DNA of 64,000 nt. It comes from Shinella zoogloeoides (GTDB taxonomy: Bacteria; Pseudomonadota; Alphaproteobacteria; Rhizobiales; Rhizobiaceae). The position numbers and the translations under genes were made by a program. The notes beneath the pieces are model-generated. The model was not told the DNA's origin and searched no databases. It saw nothing but the letters and a program-made list of their open reading frames with translations. The DNA lies in the NCBI RefSeq assembly GCF_033705735.1, contig NZ_CP131130.1, positions 1,367,001-1,431,000 on the forward strand. Reading direction: 5' to 3'. Below are positions 47,250 through 54,287 of the stretch, piece by piece (position 1 is the first letter of the stretch; each line of letters opens with the position of its first letter).

Positions 47250-47891
47250 ATGCCGGAAATGCATCCATCGGTCACGGTCTACGGCGCAAGCTACAGTGTC
47301 TACGTTCGGATCGTGCGCATCGCACTCCATGAAAAGGGAGTGCCTTACGATCTCGTGCCAGTGGACGTGTTTGCAGACGAGGGCGTGCCGCCGGAGCATC
47401 TTGCGCGCCACCCCTTCGGCCGTATCCCCGCCTTCGAGCACGACGGGTTCGCCCTTTACGAAACAAGCGCGATAACCCGCTACGTGGATGAGGCATTTTC
47501 CGGACCGCCGCTGCAACCGAGCGCTCTTCGTAATCGCGCACGCATGAACCAGATCGTCGCGATGCTGGACAATTATGCCTATCTGCCGATGGTGTGGGAT
47601 GTCTATGTACAGCGGATGGAAGCATCCGGGGCCGGCGCGGTAGACGAAGCGCGCATTGCCGGCGGCCTTGAAAAGGCCCGCCTCTTCCTGGGGGCGCTTT
47701 CGAACTTGCTGGGGGCCGAAAACTGGCTCTCCGGGCCGGAGCCATCATTGGCCGATTTTCATGCCGCTCCGATGTTCGGCCTGTTTGCGCAAGCGCCGGA
47801 GGGCGCCGCGCTCATTCGCGAATTTCCGTCCATTCAGGCATGGTGGGAGCGGACCAGGGCCCGCCCCTCCGTTCTTGCAGCGAGCAAATAA
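47250..47891 (+). CDS. Glutathione S-transferase family protein
   Basis: A 213-residue GST-like protein with an N-terminal thioredoxin-fold domain (SVTVYGASYSVYVRIVRIALHEKGVPYDLVPV; GRIPAFEHDGFALYETSAI in two parts, the latter the glutathione gamma-Glu-binding ES/ET motif) and a C-terminal helical domain containing LADFHAAPMF, the N-capping Asp motif of GSTs. Ser or Tyr near residues 14-18 could activate the thiol, but the subclass is uncertain. A GAGAGGA SD lies about seven bases before ATG. It starts 30 bases after mfd and may be read with it. It ends four bases from a convergent gene. Confidence 0.88.
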   Translation: MPEMHPSVTVYGASYSVYVRIVRIALHEKGVPYDLVPVDVFADEGVPPEHLARHPFGRIPAFEHDGFALYETSAITRYVDEAFSGPPLQPSALRNRARMNQIVAMLDNYAYLPMVWDVYVQRMEASGAGAVDEARIAGGLEKARLFLGALSNLLGAENWLSGPEPSLADFHAAPMFGLFAQAPEGAALIREFPSIQAWWERTRARPSVLAASK

Positions 47892-47895
47892 CCGC

Positions 47896-48567
47896 TCAGT
47901 TCTTCCCGATGCGCTCCTGCGCCTTCATCGCCGCGATCTTGCGGAAGGCGTCGGTCAGCACGTCGACGGATTGCGCGCCCATCACGGCGTATTTGTTGTC
48001 GATGATGAAGCAGGGCACACCCGTCACGCCCATGTCGCGGGCCATGCCGATCTCCTCCTTGACGGAATCGACGTCCGCGCCGGCGGAGAAGAGGGCGGAG
48101 ACGACGGCGCGGTCCATGCCCGACGCTTCCGCGATGTCGAGCAGCACGGCGCGGTCGCCGACATTGCGGCCTTCCTCGAAATAGGCCTTGAAGAGGGCGA
48201 GGGCGACGCGGTTCTGGACCTCCGGGCCCTCGATCATCGCCCAGCGCAGCAGGCGGTGCGCGTCGAGCGTGTTGGGACTGATCTTCACGGCCGGAAAGTC
48301 GAACTCGATGCCGTCTTCTTCGCCCAGTCCCGTCAGCATTTCATGCGCGCGGTTGACGGCGTCAGTACCGCCGAGCTTTTCGGCGAGATGCTGCTTGTGG
48401 TCGACGCCTTCCGGCGGCATGTCGGGGTTGAGCTGGTAGGGCCGGAACGTCACCGCGACGGCAAGCTCGTCCTTCACGGTGTCGATCGCCTTGTCGAGCC
48501 GCTTCTTGCCCAGATAGCACCAGGGGCAGACGACGTCCGAGACGACATCGATCGTAATGGCTTCCAT
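47896..48567 (-). CDS. DsbA family oxidoreductase, FrnE-like
   Basis: A 223-residue cytoplasmic DsbA-like protein of the FrnE group. CPWC (Cys14-Cys17) follows ITIDVVSDVVCPWCY, and the cis-Pro loop is near GVTGVPCFII, with helical insertions between. No signal peptide is present. FrnE relatives act as thiol-disulfide isomerases or 2-hydroxychromene-2-carboxylate isomerase-like proteins in oxidative stress; the exact substrate is unknown. An unusual perfect 18-bp palindrome lies 76 bases upstream of its start, in the gap to the solute-binding protein gene. Confidence 0.9.
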   Translation of the reverse strand: MEAITIDVVSDVVCPWCYLGKKRLDKAIDTVKDELAVAVTFRPYQLNPDMPPEGVDHKQHLAEKLGGTDAVNRAHEMLTGLGEEDGIEFDFPAVKISPNTLDAHRLLRWAMIEGPEVQNRVALALFKAYFEEGRNVGDRAVLLDIAEASGMDRAVVSALFSAGADVDSVKEEIGMARDMGVTGVPCFIIDNKYAVMGAQSVDVLTDAFRKIAAMKAQERIGKN

Positions 48568-48642
48568 CTGGTTTTCCTTTCGAGATGCCGGGACATTCCG
48601 GACAGGACGCCGAGATAGGCCGGCGTGCTGCGGCTTTCAACA

Positions 48643-48660
48643 GGTTACCTCGAGGTAACC
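48643..48660. promoter_or_regulatory. Perfect 18-bp palindrome upstream of the FrnE-like gene
   Basis: GGTTACCTCGAGGTAACC is fully self-complementary. It sits in the 114-base gap between the solute-binding protein and frnE-like genes. Size and symmetry suit a dimeric repressor site; the regulator is unknown. Confidence 0.6.
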
Positions 48661-48681
48661 CGAGTTCTGGGGATAACCCCT

Positions 48682-50496
48682 TTACTGCGCCCGCGCGTCC
48701 CACCATGTCGGAAACTGGAAACCGTAGAGCGGAACCGCCTGCGGCCGGGCGATATGCTTCGAATGCGCGACCCACTGTTCGCCGAGATGGTAGAGCGGCA
48801 CGACATAGTAGCCCGAAAGGAGCATCCTGTCGTGCAGGCGCACGGCCGAGCGGAAATCCTCCGCCGTGCGTGCGGTCAGGATGGCATCGAGGATGCGGTC
48901 GACGTCGGGATCGGCGAGGCCGGCGAAGTTGGAGCTGCCGGGCCGGTCGCGCATGGTCGAGCTCCAGTAGCTGATCTGGTCCCGCCCCGGCGAGAGCGAG
49001 GAGGGGAACGCCTTGACGATGACGTCATAGTCGAAGGTCTGCGTCCGGCTCTGATACTGCGAATCGTCCACCGTGCGGATCGTCGCCTTCACGCCGAGCG
49101 CGGTGAGGAAGCGCTGATAGGCGAGCGCCAGCTTCTCCTGGTCCGCGTTCTGCGTCATGATCTCGAAGGTCAGCGGCTTGCCCGCGCCATCGACCATCTG
49201 CCCGCCCTTGATGACGTAGCCGGCCTTCTCGAAGGAATCCATCGCCTGGCGCAGCACCTTGCGGTCGCGGCCCGACGCATCGGTGGTGGGCAGCAGATGC
49301 GTGCCGTCGAGAATATCCGCGTCGATGCGCGACAACGCGGGGCCTGCGATCTCGCGCTCACGCGCATCGGCCGCAACTCCCATCGAGCTCAGCTCGGAAT
49401 TCTGCCAGTAGCTCTGCGTGCGCTTGTAGGCGTTCTCGAAGAGGCTGCGGTTCACCCATTCGAAATCGAAGACCAGTGTCAGCCCCTTGCGCAGGTCGCG
49501 GTTCTGGAAGAGCGGCCGGCGGGTGTTGAAGACGAAGCCGAACATGCCCGAGGGCGTCTTCGGCTTGATGGCGTCCTTGACGACCGCGCCGGAGAGGGCG
49601 GCCGGGAAATCGTAGCCGCGCGTCCACTTCGTCGGGTTACCCTCCTGGTAGAGGTCGATCTCGCCCTTCTTGAACGCCTCGAAAAGCGAGTTGTCCTGCA
49701 GGAAATACTCGACGGAGATCTCGTCGTAATTGTCGAAGCCGACTTTCGAGGGAAGATCCTTTGCCCAATAGTTCGGATCGCGGGCATAGACGATCTTCTC
49801 GCCGGGCTTGACCTCCTTCACCTTGTAGGGGCCGGAGCCGAGCGGGAAGGCGAGGGACGTGCGGTCGAACGTCTCGACGTCGATGGCGTGCTTCGGCAGA
49901 ATCGGCGAATAGCCGGCGATCAAGAGGGGCGTCTCGCGGTCGGCCTTGTCGTTGAAGGTGAAGCGCACGCTGCGCTCGCCGACCTTCTCGACTTTCTCGA
50001 CCCCGTCAAGCCGGAGGCTGAAGGGCGTGCGGCCCTTGTCGCGCAGCAACTCGAAACTGAAGATGACGTCTTCCGGCGTGATCGGCACGCCGTCGGCCCA
50101 GCGCGCCCTGGGATTGAGGTTGAACTGGATGAAGGTGCGGTCGTCGTCCCATTCCGCCGTTTCGGCGATGAGGCCGTACATGGTGAAGGCCTCATCGCGC
50201 GAGCGCTGCATCAGTGATTCGTAGACGAGATTGCCGAATTCCGGATCCCACATGCCGCGCGCGGTGGTGCGCATGCTCTTCAGGATGAAGGGATTGAGGT
50301 TGTCGAACGTGCCGACCACGCCATAGGCGATGCGGCCGCCCTTCTTCACATCCGGATTGACGTAGCCGAAGTGCTTGTAGTCGGGCGGCAGCGCCGGATC
50401 GCCGTGCATGGCGATGCCGTGCACCGGGGCTGCGTGGCCAAGCGTGGCCGGCAGGCCGAACAGGCAGGCGGCGAAGGCCATCAGAAAGGGACGCAA
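48682..50496 (-). CDS. ABC transporter substrate-binding protein, family 5 (YejA-like)
   Basis: A 604-residue periplasmic solute-binding protein of SBP family 5, closest in length and N-terminal pattern (HGIAMHGDPALPPDYKHFGY, VKKGGRIAYG) to YejA-type peptide or antimicrobial-peptide binding proteins. A signal peptide covers residues 1-22 (cleavage after TLGHA). The canonical family 5 segments GTFDNLNPF, WADGVPITPEDVIFSFE and LGSGPYKVKEV are present. No permease or ATPase genes lie on either side, so the partner transporter must be encoded elsewhere. It ends 114 bases before the FrnE-like gene on the same strand. Confidence 0.9.
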   Translation of the reverse strand: MRPFLMAFAACLFGLPATLGHAAPVHGIAMHGDPALPPDYKHFGYVNPDVKKGGRIAYGVVGTFDNLNPFILKSMRTTARGMWDPEFGNLVYESLMQRSRDEAFTMYGLIAETAEWDDDRTFIQFNLNPRARWADGVPITPEDVIFSFELLRDKGRTPFSLRLDGVEKVEKVGERSVRFTFNDKADRETPLLIAGYSPILPKHAIDVETFDRTSLAFPLGSGPYKVKEVKPGEKIVYARDPNYWAKDLPSKVGFDNYDEISVEYFLQDNSLFEAFKKGEIDLYQEGNPTKWTRGYDFPAALSGAVVKDAIKPKTPSGMFGFVFNTRRPLFQNRDLRKGLTLVFDFEWVNRSLFENAYKRTQSYWQNSELSSMGVAADAREREIAGPALSRIDADILDGTHLLPTTDASGRDRKVLRQAMDSFEKAGYVIKGGQMVDGAGKPLTFEIMTQNADQEKLALAYQRFLTALGVKATIRTVDDSQYQSRTQTFDYDVIVKAFPSSLSPGRDQISYWSSTMRDRPGSSNFAGLADPDVDRILDAILTARTAEDFRSAVRLHDRMLLSGYYVVPLYHLGEQWVAHSKHIARPQAVPLYGFQFPTWWDARAQ

Positions 50497-50630
50497 GCGT
50501 ATCTCCTCGTCGGTCCGGATGATTCTCGTGCATTATAGCCGCCAGAAACAGGACGGCACCGTGGCGAGGCGGAAATAGAAGCAACGCGGGATTTTCGCAA
50601 GGAAAGGCTGGATATCCGGCGCGGCCCATT

Positions 50631-50642
50631 GTAACAGGTTAC
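50631..50642. promoter_or_regulatory. GTAAC-AG-GTTAC inverted repeat
   Basis: A short perfect inverted repeat in the 273-base divergent gap between the YejA-like gene and the IalB gene. It shares the GTTAC/GTAAC words with the palindrome at 48643, but in opposite order and spacing. Confidence 0.3.
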
Positions 50643-50769
50643 GCCGAAGCGGGTCATGCAAATGCCTCATTTCGCCGACAGGAGAGCGCACGGCTGACCA
50701 AATGCCCGAGAGGGGCTTGCGGAGGGGCGCTGTCGCTCCGGCACCGATTTTCAGGAGACCGAACTCGTC

Positions 50770-51393
50770 ATGATCTTCACATCGAATCTCATCAAGCGGA
50801 CCGTGCTTTCCGCCTTTGCCGCCTCGGTCGCACTCGCGGCGGCTCCGTCGGCATCGCTCGCGCAGCAGACCGCTCCGCCGAAGGGCTGGTTCAAGGTCTG
50901 CACCAAGCAGGAAGACAACGACGTCTGCATCGTGCAGAACCTTCTGACCGCCACCAGCGGCCAGCTTATCACCGCCGTCGGCCTCATCACCGTCACCGGC
51001 AAGGCCAACCGCAAGATCATGCAGGTCTCGGTTCCGAGCGCCCGCCTCATTCCCGTCGGCGTGCAGATGCAGATCGACGGCGGCAAGGCCCAGAAGCTCG
51101 ACTACGCCATCTGCATGCCCGACAAGTGCGTGGCCGAAGTGCCGCTCACCGACCAGGTCCTCGCAAGCCTCAAGAAGGGCGGCGAACTGGTTCTGACCTC
51201 GGTCAATTTCCAGCGCGCGCCGAACCCGATCAAGATCTCGCTCGAAGGCTTCACCGGCGTCTTCGACGGCGAGCCGATCGAACAGTCGCAGCTCGAAGAG
51301 CGCCAGCGCCTGCTGCAGGAAGAAATGCAGAAGAAGGCCGAGGAAGCCCGCAAGAAGCTCGAAGACGCCCAGAAGGCCGCCAAGAGCCAGTAA
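50770..51393 (+). CDS. Invasion-associated locus B (IalB) family protein
   Basis: A 207-residue exported protein of the IalB family, named after a Bartonella protein linked to erythrocyte invasion but widespread in free-living and plant-associated Rhizobiales. The signal peptide is about 31 residues (cleavage after PSASLA). The core domain has WFKVCTKQ, DVCIVQNL and YAICMPDKCVAE, giving four Cys that could form two disulfides. A C-terminal extension of about 45 residues (EERQRLLQEEMQKKAEEARK and onward) is a charged coiled coil. ATG 50770 has AGGAGA 11 bases upstream, a rather long spacing. A strong terminator follows. Role in this organism is unknown. Confidence 0.9.
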   Translation: MIFTSNLIKRTVLSAFAASVALAAAPSASLAQQTAPPKGWFKVCTKQEDNDVCIVQNLLTATSGQLITAVGLITVTGKANRKIMQVSVPSARLIPVGVQMQIDGGKAQKLDYAICMPDKCVAEVPLTDQVLASLKKGGELVLTSVNFQRAPNPIKISLEGFTGVFDGEPIEQSQLEERQRLLQEEMQKKAEEARKKLEDAQKAAKSQ

Positions 51394-51414
51394 GCGGCCC
51401 TATCGCCAGATACG

Positions 51415-51442
51415 AAAAACCCGGCCGTCGACCGGGTTTTTT
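51415..51442. terminator. Terminator shared by ialB-like gene and hspQ
   Basis: AAAAACCCGG (51415-51424) pairs with CCGGGTTTTT (51432-51441). There is a U-tract on the plus strand and an A-run giving U on the minus strand, so it serves both convergent genes. Confidence 0.92.
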
Positions 51443-51467
51443 ATTGCCTGCCATCGGGGTCCGCCGG

Positions 51468-51800
51468 TCAGTGGAAGAGGCTGCTCTGCTCCTTCCAGCG
51501 GTAATGGCCCTTGTCGACATCCATCAGCGCGCGGACCTGCGGGTGGCGGATCGGCTGGCCGCTGTCGTCGGCGACAAGGTTCTGCTCGGAAACATAGGCG
51601 ACATATTCCGTGTCGTCGTTCTCCGCGAAGAGGTGGTAGAAGGGCTGATCCTTCGAAGGCCGTATCTCGGCCGGAATGGAATTCCACCATTCTTCGGTAT
51701 TGGCGAATTCGGGATCGACGTCGAAGATCACGCCGCGGAACGGGAAGACCCGGTGGCGGACCACGTCGCCGATGGCAAATTTTGCGTCACGCATCTTCAT
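51468..51800 (-). CDS. hspQ: Heat shock protein HspQ
   Basis: A 110-residue protein of the HspQ/YccV-like family, a hemimethylated-DNA-binding-like fold described in E. coli as a heat shock protein that modulates Lon substrate choice. Clear family sequence: AKFAIGDVVRHRVFPFRGVIFDVD, then DQPFYHLFAEN, YVAYVSEQNL and HPQV. ATG 51800 gives the family N-terminus; the open extension upstream crosses the promoter region. GGAAAGG lies just upstream. TTGATG (51845-51850) and AATATA (51821-51826), spaced 18, may be its promoter. Confidence 0.92.
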   Translation of the reverse strand: MKMRDAKFAIGDVVRHRVFPFRGVIFDVDPEFANTEEWWNSIPAEIRPSKDQPFYHLFAENDDTEYVAYVSEQNLVADDSGQPIRHPQVRALMDVDKGHYRWKEQSSLFH

Positions 51801-51820
51801 GGCGTACCTACCTTTCCACT

Positions 51821-51850
51821 TATATTTGGGTAATTTCGCTGAAACATCAA
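51821..51850 (-). promoter_or_regulatory. Candidate hspQ promoter
   Basis: On the minus strand TTGATG (51850-51845) and AATATA (51826-51821) are separated by 18 bases. One arm of a 10-bp inverted repeat overlaps the -35. The implied leader is short, so confidence is low. Confidence 0.3.
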
Positions 51851-51930
51851 TAGTTCCGCCGCGGGGCGCCTTCCCCCTCGGCGCTTGCACCTCCGGCGGT
51901 TTCGGCGTACCTCGGGAAAAGATGTTTCAG
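51839..51930. promoter_or_regulatory. 10-bp inverted repeat spanning the hspQ/coiled-coil gene divergent region
   Basis: CTGAAACATC (51839-51848) and GATGTTTCAG (51921-51930) are exact complements, 72 bases apart, one near each divergent gene. Confidence 0.45.
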
Positions 51931-51944
51931 GCGGATCGGACGGC

Positions 51945-52973
51945 ATGAACAACCAGTGGGGCAGGAGCGGCAACGGAACGACGGCAGGTGGCGGCTCCGG
52001 GGCGGGCGGCATCCTGTTCGCCTCCGTGGTGAGCCTGGCGCTGGGCGCGGCAGCCGGCTACGGCGGCCTGCGCATGATGAGCGGCGCCGTTCCGGCCGGC
52101 GAGATCGAGCAGCGGGACCAGCGCATCGCCGAGCTTGCAAGGGAGCTCGACGCCCGCACCGCGCAGGTCGAGGACGGCAGCCAGCGGTCTCAAGCCCTAG
52201 CCGACGAGAACCGCACCCTCAAGCAGCAGATGGAGGCCCTTCGCAACGGCATAGGGAGCTCCGATAACGCTGCCGTTGCGGAAAATGCGCGGCTGACGCA
52301 GGAAGTCATCCCGGGGCTGAAGAGCGATCTGCAACGCGCCTCCCGGCGCGCCGCGGATGCGGAAGCCTCGAAGACGAAGGCCGAGAACGCCCTGCAGGAG
52401 CGCGAGCGCCGCCTTTCCCTCGGCGCCGACCAGATCGCGCGGCTGGAAAAGGCCCTGGACCAGGCCCGTGGCGCGCAGGCGGGCGCGCAGAGCGCCGAGG
52501 CGAAGCGTCTCGCGGCAGAGGCCGCCACGCTGCGCCGGCAGCTCGAGGACGCACAGCGCGCCGCAGAGACCATGCGGGCGAAGGACCTGCCTGCATTGCG
52601 CAAGGAGATCGCTGGCAGGGATCGGGAGATTGCCGATCTCAAGGCCAGCAATTATACGCTCACGGCACGGATCGGCGCGCTGGAGGCGGCAGCGCGTTCA
52701 GTGCAGCAGGATGGTCCCGGGAATGTCGGAGACGGTCCGGCGCGCGACAATGCGAAGCCGGCCGATAGCCGAAATCCGCGCGATGCGTCGCTCGTGGCCG
52801 ATGCGATGCGCGATGCGCCCGGTCTCGATCGTCTCACCGGCACGCAGCGCGACCAGCTGGAACGCACGCTGGTTTCCGGCGAGTGCGTCACCAATTCGCT
52901 CGGCGGCGTCTTCAAGCGCGTACCGGTGCTGACGCTTCGCAACCTGATGCGCGATCTCGACAGCGACTGCTAG
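51945..52973 (+). CDS. Unrecognised coiled-coil membrane protein
   Basis: I do not recognise a characterised family. The 342-residue product has a Gly-rich N-terminus, one membrane helix at about 21-42 (GILFASVVSLALGAAAGYGG), then a long Glu/Arg/Ala-rich coiled coil at about 53-260, a Gly/Asp-rich linker, and a compact C-terminal segment of about 50 residues. Two cysteines (Cys314 and the final residue Cys342) bracket VTNSLGGVFKRVPVLTLRNL; if the coil is periplasmic they could form a disulfide. ATG 51945 is chosen because it precedes the membrane helix; the SD is weak. The topology recalls periplasm-spanning scaffold proteins, but no function is claimed. It is divergent from hspQ. Confidence 0.75.
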   Translation: MNNQWGRSGNGTTAGGGSGAGGILFASVVSLALGAAAGYGGLRMMSGAVPAGEIEQRDQRIAELARELDARTAQVEDGSQRSQALADENRTLKQQMEALRNGIGSSDNAAVAENARLTQEVIPGLKSDLQRASRRAADAEASKTKAENALQERERRLSLGADQIARLEKALDQARGAQAGAQSAEAKRLAAEAATLRRQLEDAQRAAETMRAKDLPALRKEIAGRDREIADLKASNYTLTARIGALEAAARSVQQDGPGNVGDGPARDNAKPADSRNPRDASLVADAMRDAPGLDRLTGTQRDQLERTLVSGECVTNSLGGVFKRVPVLTLRNLMRDLDSDC

Positions 52974-52980
52974 TTTCCAT

Positions 52981-52995
52981 GGCGGCCTTGCCGCC
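52981..52995 (+). terminator. Small GC hairpin after the coiled-coil gene
   Basis: GGCGGC (52981-52986), CTT, GCCGCC (52990-52995). It starts eight bases after the stop and is followed by GGCCTGTATTT, a weak U-tract at a distance. Confidence 0.35.
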
Positions 52996-53067
52996 GGCCT
53001 GTATTTCCGCGATTCCCGATGCAAAGCCGCGGCGCTTTCTCCGGAATTGCCCAAGGGAGGGATTTCG

Positions 53068-54102
53068 ATGAAGCGATCTGTTCTTGCGGCCGCACTCGGC
53101 CTTGCACTTTCCGTCGGCACCGCATCGGCCGAGGGGATCGAGCGCAACATCATGACCGGCGGCCCGCAGGGCACCTATATCAAGATCGGCCACGACATCG
53201 CCGCGCTCGGCGCCGAATGCGGCCTGAAGCTGAACGTGGTCGAAAGCGCCGGCTCGCTGGAAAACTTCGTCGGCGTGCGCAACCGCCGCAACACCCAGTT
53301 CGGCATCGTGCAGAGCGACGTGCTCGAATATCTGAAGACCTTCGAGGCGAACGACCCGGAGGTGCAGAAGGCGGTGAAGGGCGTGCGCATCATGTTCCCG
53401 CTCTACAACGAGGAAATCCATGTCCTCGCCCGCAAGGACATTGCCGGCATGAAGGACCTCGCGGGCAAGAAGATCGCCGTCGGCAAGAAGGACAGCGGCA
53501 CCTTCCTGACGGCGACGCTGATCATGGACATCCTGCAGGTCAAGCCCGGCGAGCGCATCGACATCAACCCGGACGATGCGCTGCCCAAGCTGCTCTCCGG
53601 CGAGATCGATGCCTTCTTCTACGTCGCGGGCGCGCCCGCCGCGCTCTTCGCCGGCAATACGATCGACAAGGCGAAATTCCACCTTCTGCCGATCACCGAA
53701 GCGCCGCTGCTCGCCACCTACACGCCGTCGCGGATCGAGGCCGGCACCTATTCGTTCCAGGACCAGCCGGTCGATCTCGTCGCGGTGAAGGCCGTGATGA
53801 TGACCTATGACTACGACGTCAAGCGCAACGCCTATCACCGCGACAGCTGCAAGACGGTCTCGGATTTCTCCAGCCTCATCCTCACGGGTCTCGACAAGCT
53901 GAAGGCCACTGGCCATCCGAAATGGAAGACGGTGGACCTCACCGCCCTGCCGCCCGGCTGGCAGGTAGGCGTCTGCGTCAAGGCCGGCATGGCGATCAAC
54001 TACAAGCCCTCCTGCAAGGCCCCGGCCGAAAAGGCGGGGAGCGGCGCGGATGACTCGAACGAGGAATATCTGAACCTCCTCAAGCAGCGGCTGCAGCAGT
54101 AA
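53068..54102 (+). CDS. TAXI family TRAP transporter solute-binding protein
   Basis: A 344-residue periplasmic receptor of the TAXI (TRAP-associated extracytoplasmic immunogenic) family. A signal peptide covers 1-21 (cleavage after TASA). The mature start IMTGGPQGTYIKIGHDIA is the canonical TAXI motif, with LKLNVVESAGSLENFVGV and GIVQSDVLEYL following. AAGGGAGG (53053-53060) precedes ATG 53068 by seven bases. The gene is 94 bases after the coiled-coil gene. No fused 4TM/12TM TRAP permease lies in the window, so this is an orphan receptor or works with a distant permease. The C-terminus has a short charged extension. Confidence 0.9.
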   Translation: MKRSVLAAALGLALSVGTASAEGIERNIMTGGPQGTYIKIGHDIAALGAECGLKLNVVESAGSLENFVGVRNRRNTQFGIVQSDVLEYLKTFEANDPEVQKAVKGVRIMFPLYNEEIHVLARKDIAGMKDLAGKKIAVGKKDSGTFLTATLIMDILQVKPGERIDINPDDALPKLLSGEIDAFFYVAGAPAALFAGNTIDKAKFHLLPITEAPLLATYTPSRIEAGTYSFQDQPVDLVAVKAVMMTYDYDVKRNAYHRDSCKTVSDFSSLILTGLDKLKATGHPKWKTVDLTALPPGWQVGVCVKAGMAINYKPSCKAPAEKAGSGADDSNEEYLNLLKQRLQQ

Positions 54103-54212
54103 CGCTATGAGAGGGTGTTCCTGTCGCTGGCCGAATGCCCGGCCTGAATCCTCGGGTCGAGCCCGAGAATCGCGCGACACCCGCGACCCGACCGGCACGC
54201 TACCCTGCCGGC

Positions 54213-54240
54213 AAAAAAAACCCGGCCGATGGCCGGGTTT
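54213..54240 (-). terminator. Intrinsic terminator of glnA
   Basis: ACCCGGCC and GGCCGGGT arms (54220-54238) with a 3-base loop; on the minus strand the stem is followed by eight T. On the plus strand only three T follow, so it mainly serves glnA. Confidence 0.88.
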
Positions 54241-54253
54241 CCCATATGGAGCA

Positions 54254-54275
54254 CCTCCCGCCCGAAGGCGGGAGG
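54254..54275. terminator. Second hairpin behind glnA
   Basis: CCTCCCGCC (54254-54262), CGAA, GGCGGGAGG (54267-54275): a 9-bp stem 13 bases past the glnA stop, without its own U-tract. It may protect the glnA mRNA end. Confidence 0.5.
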
Positions 54276-54287
54276 AAATGCCGCCGG

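Noticed and set aside
54151..54167. CTCGGG-TCGAG-CCCGAG hairpin after the TAXI gene
   Set aside because: It is a short stem without a U-tract; the terminator 50 bases further on explains the convergent end better.
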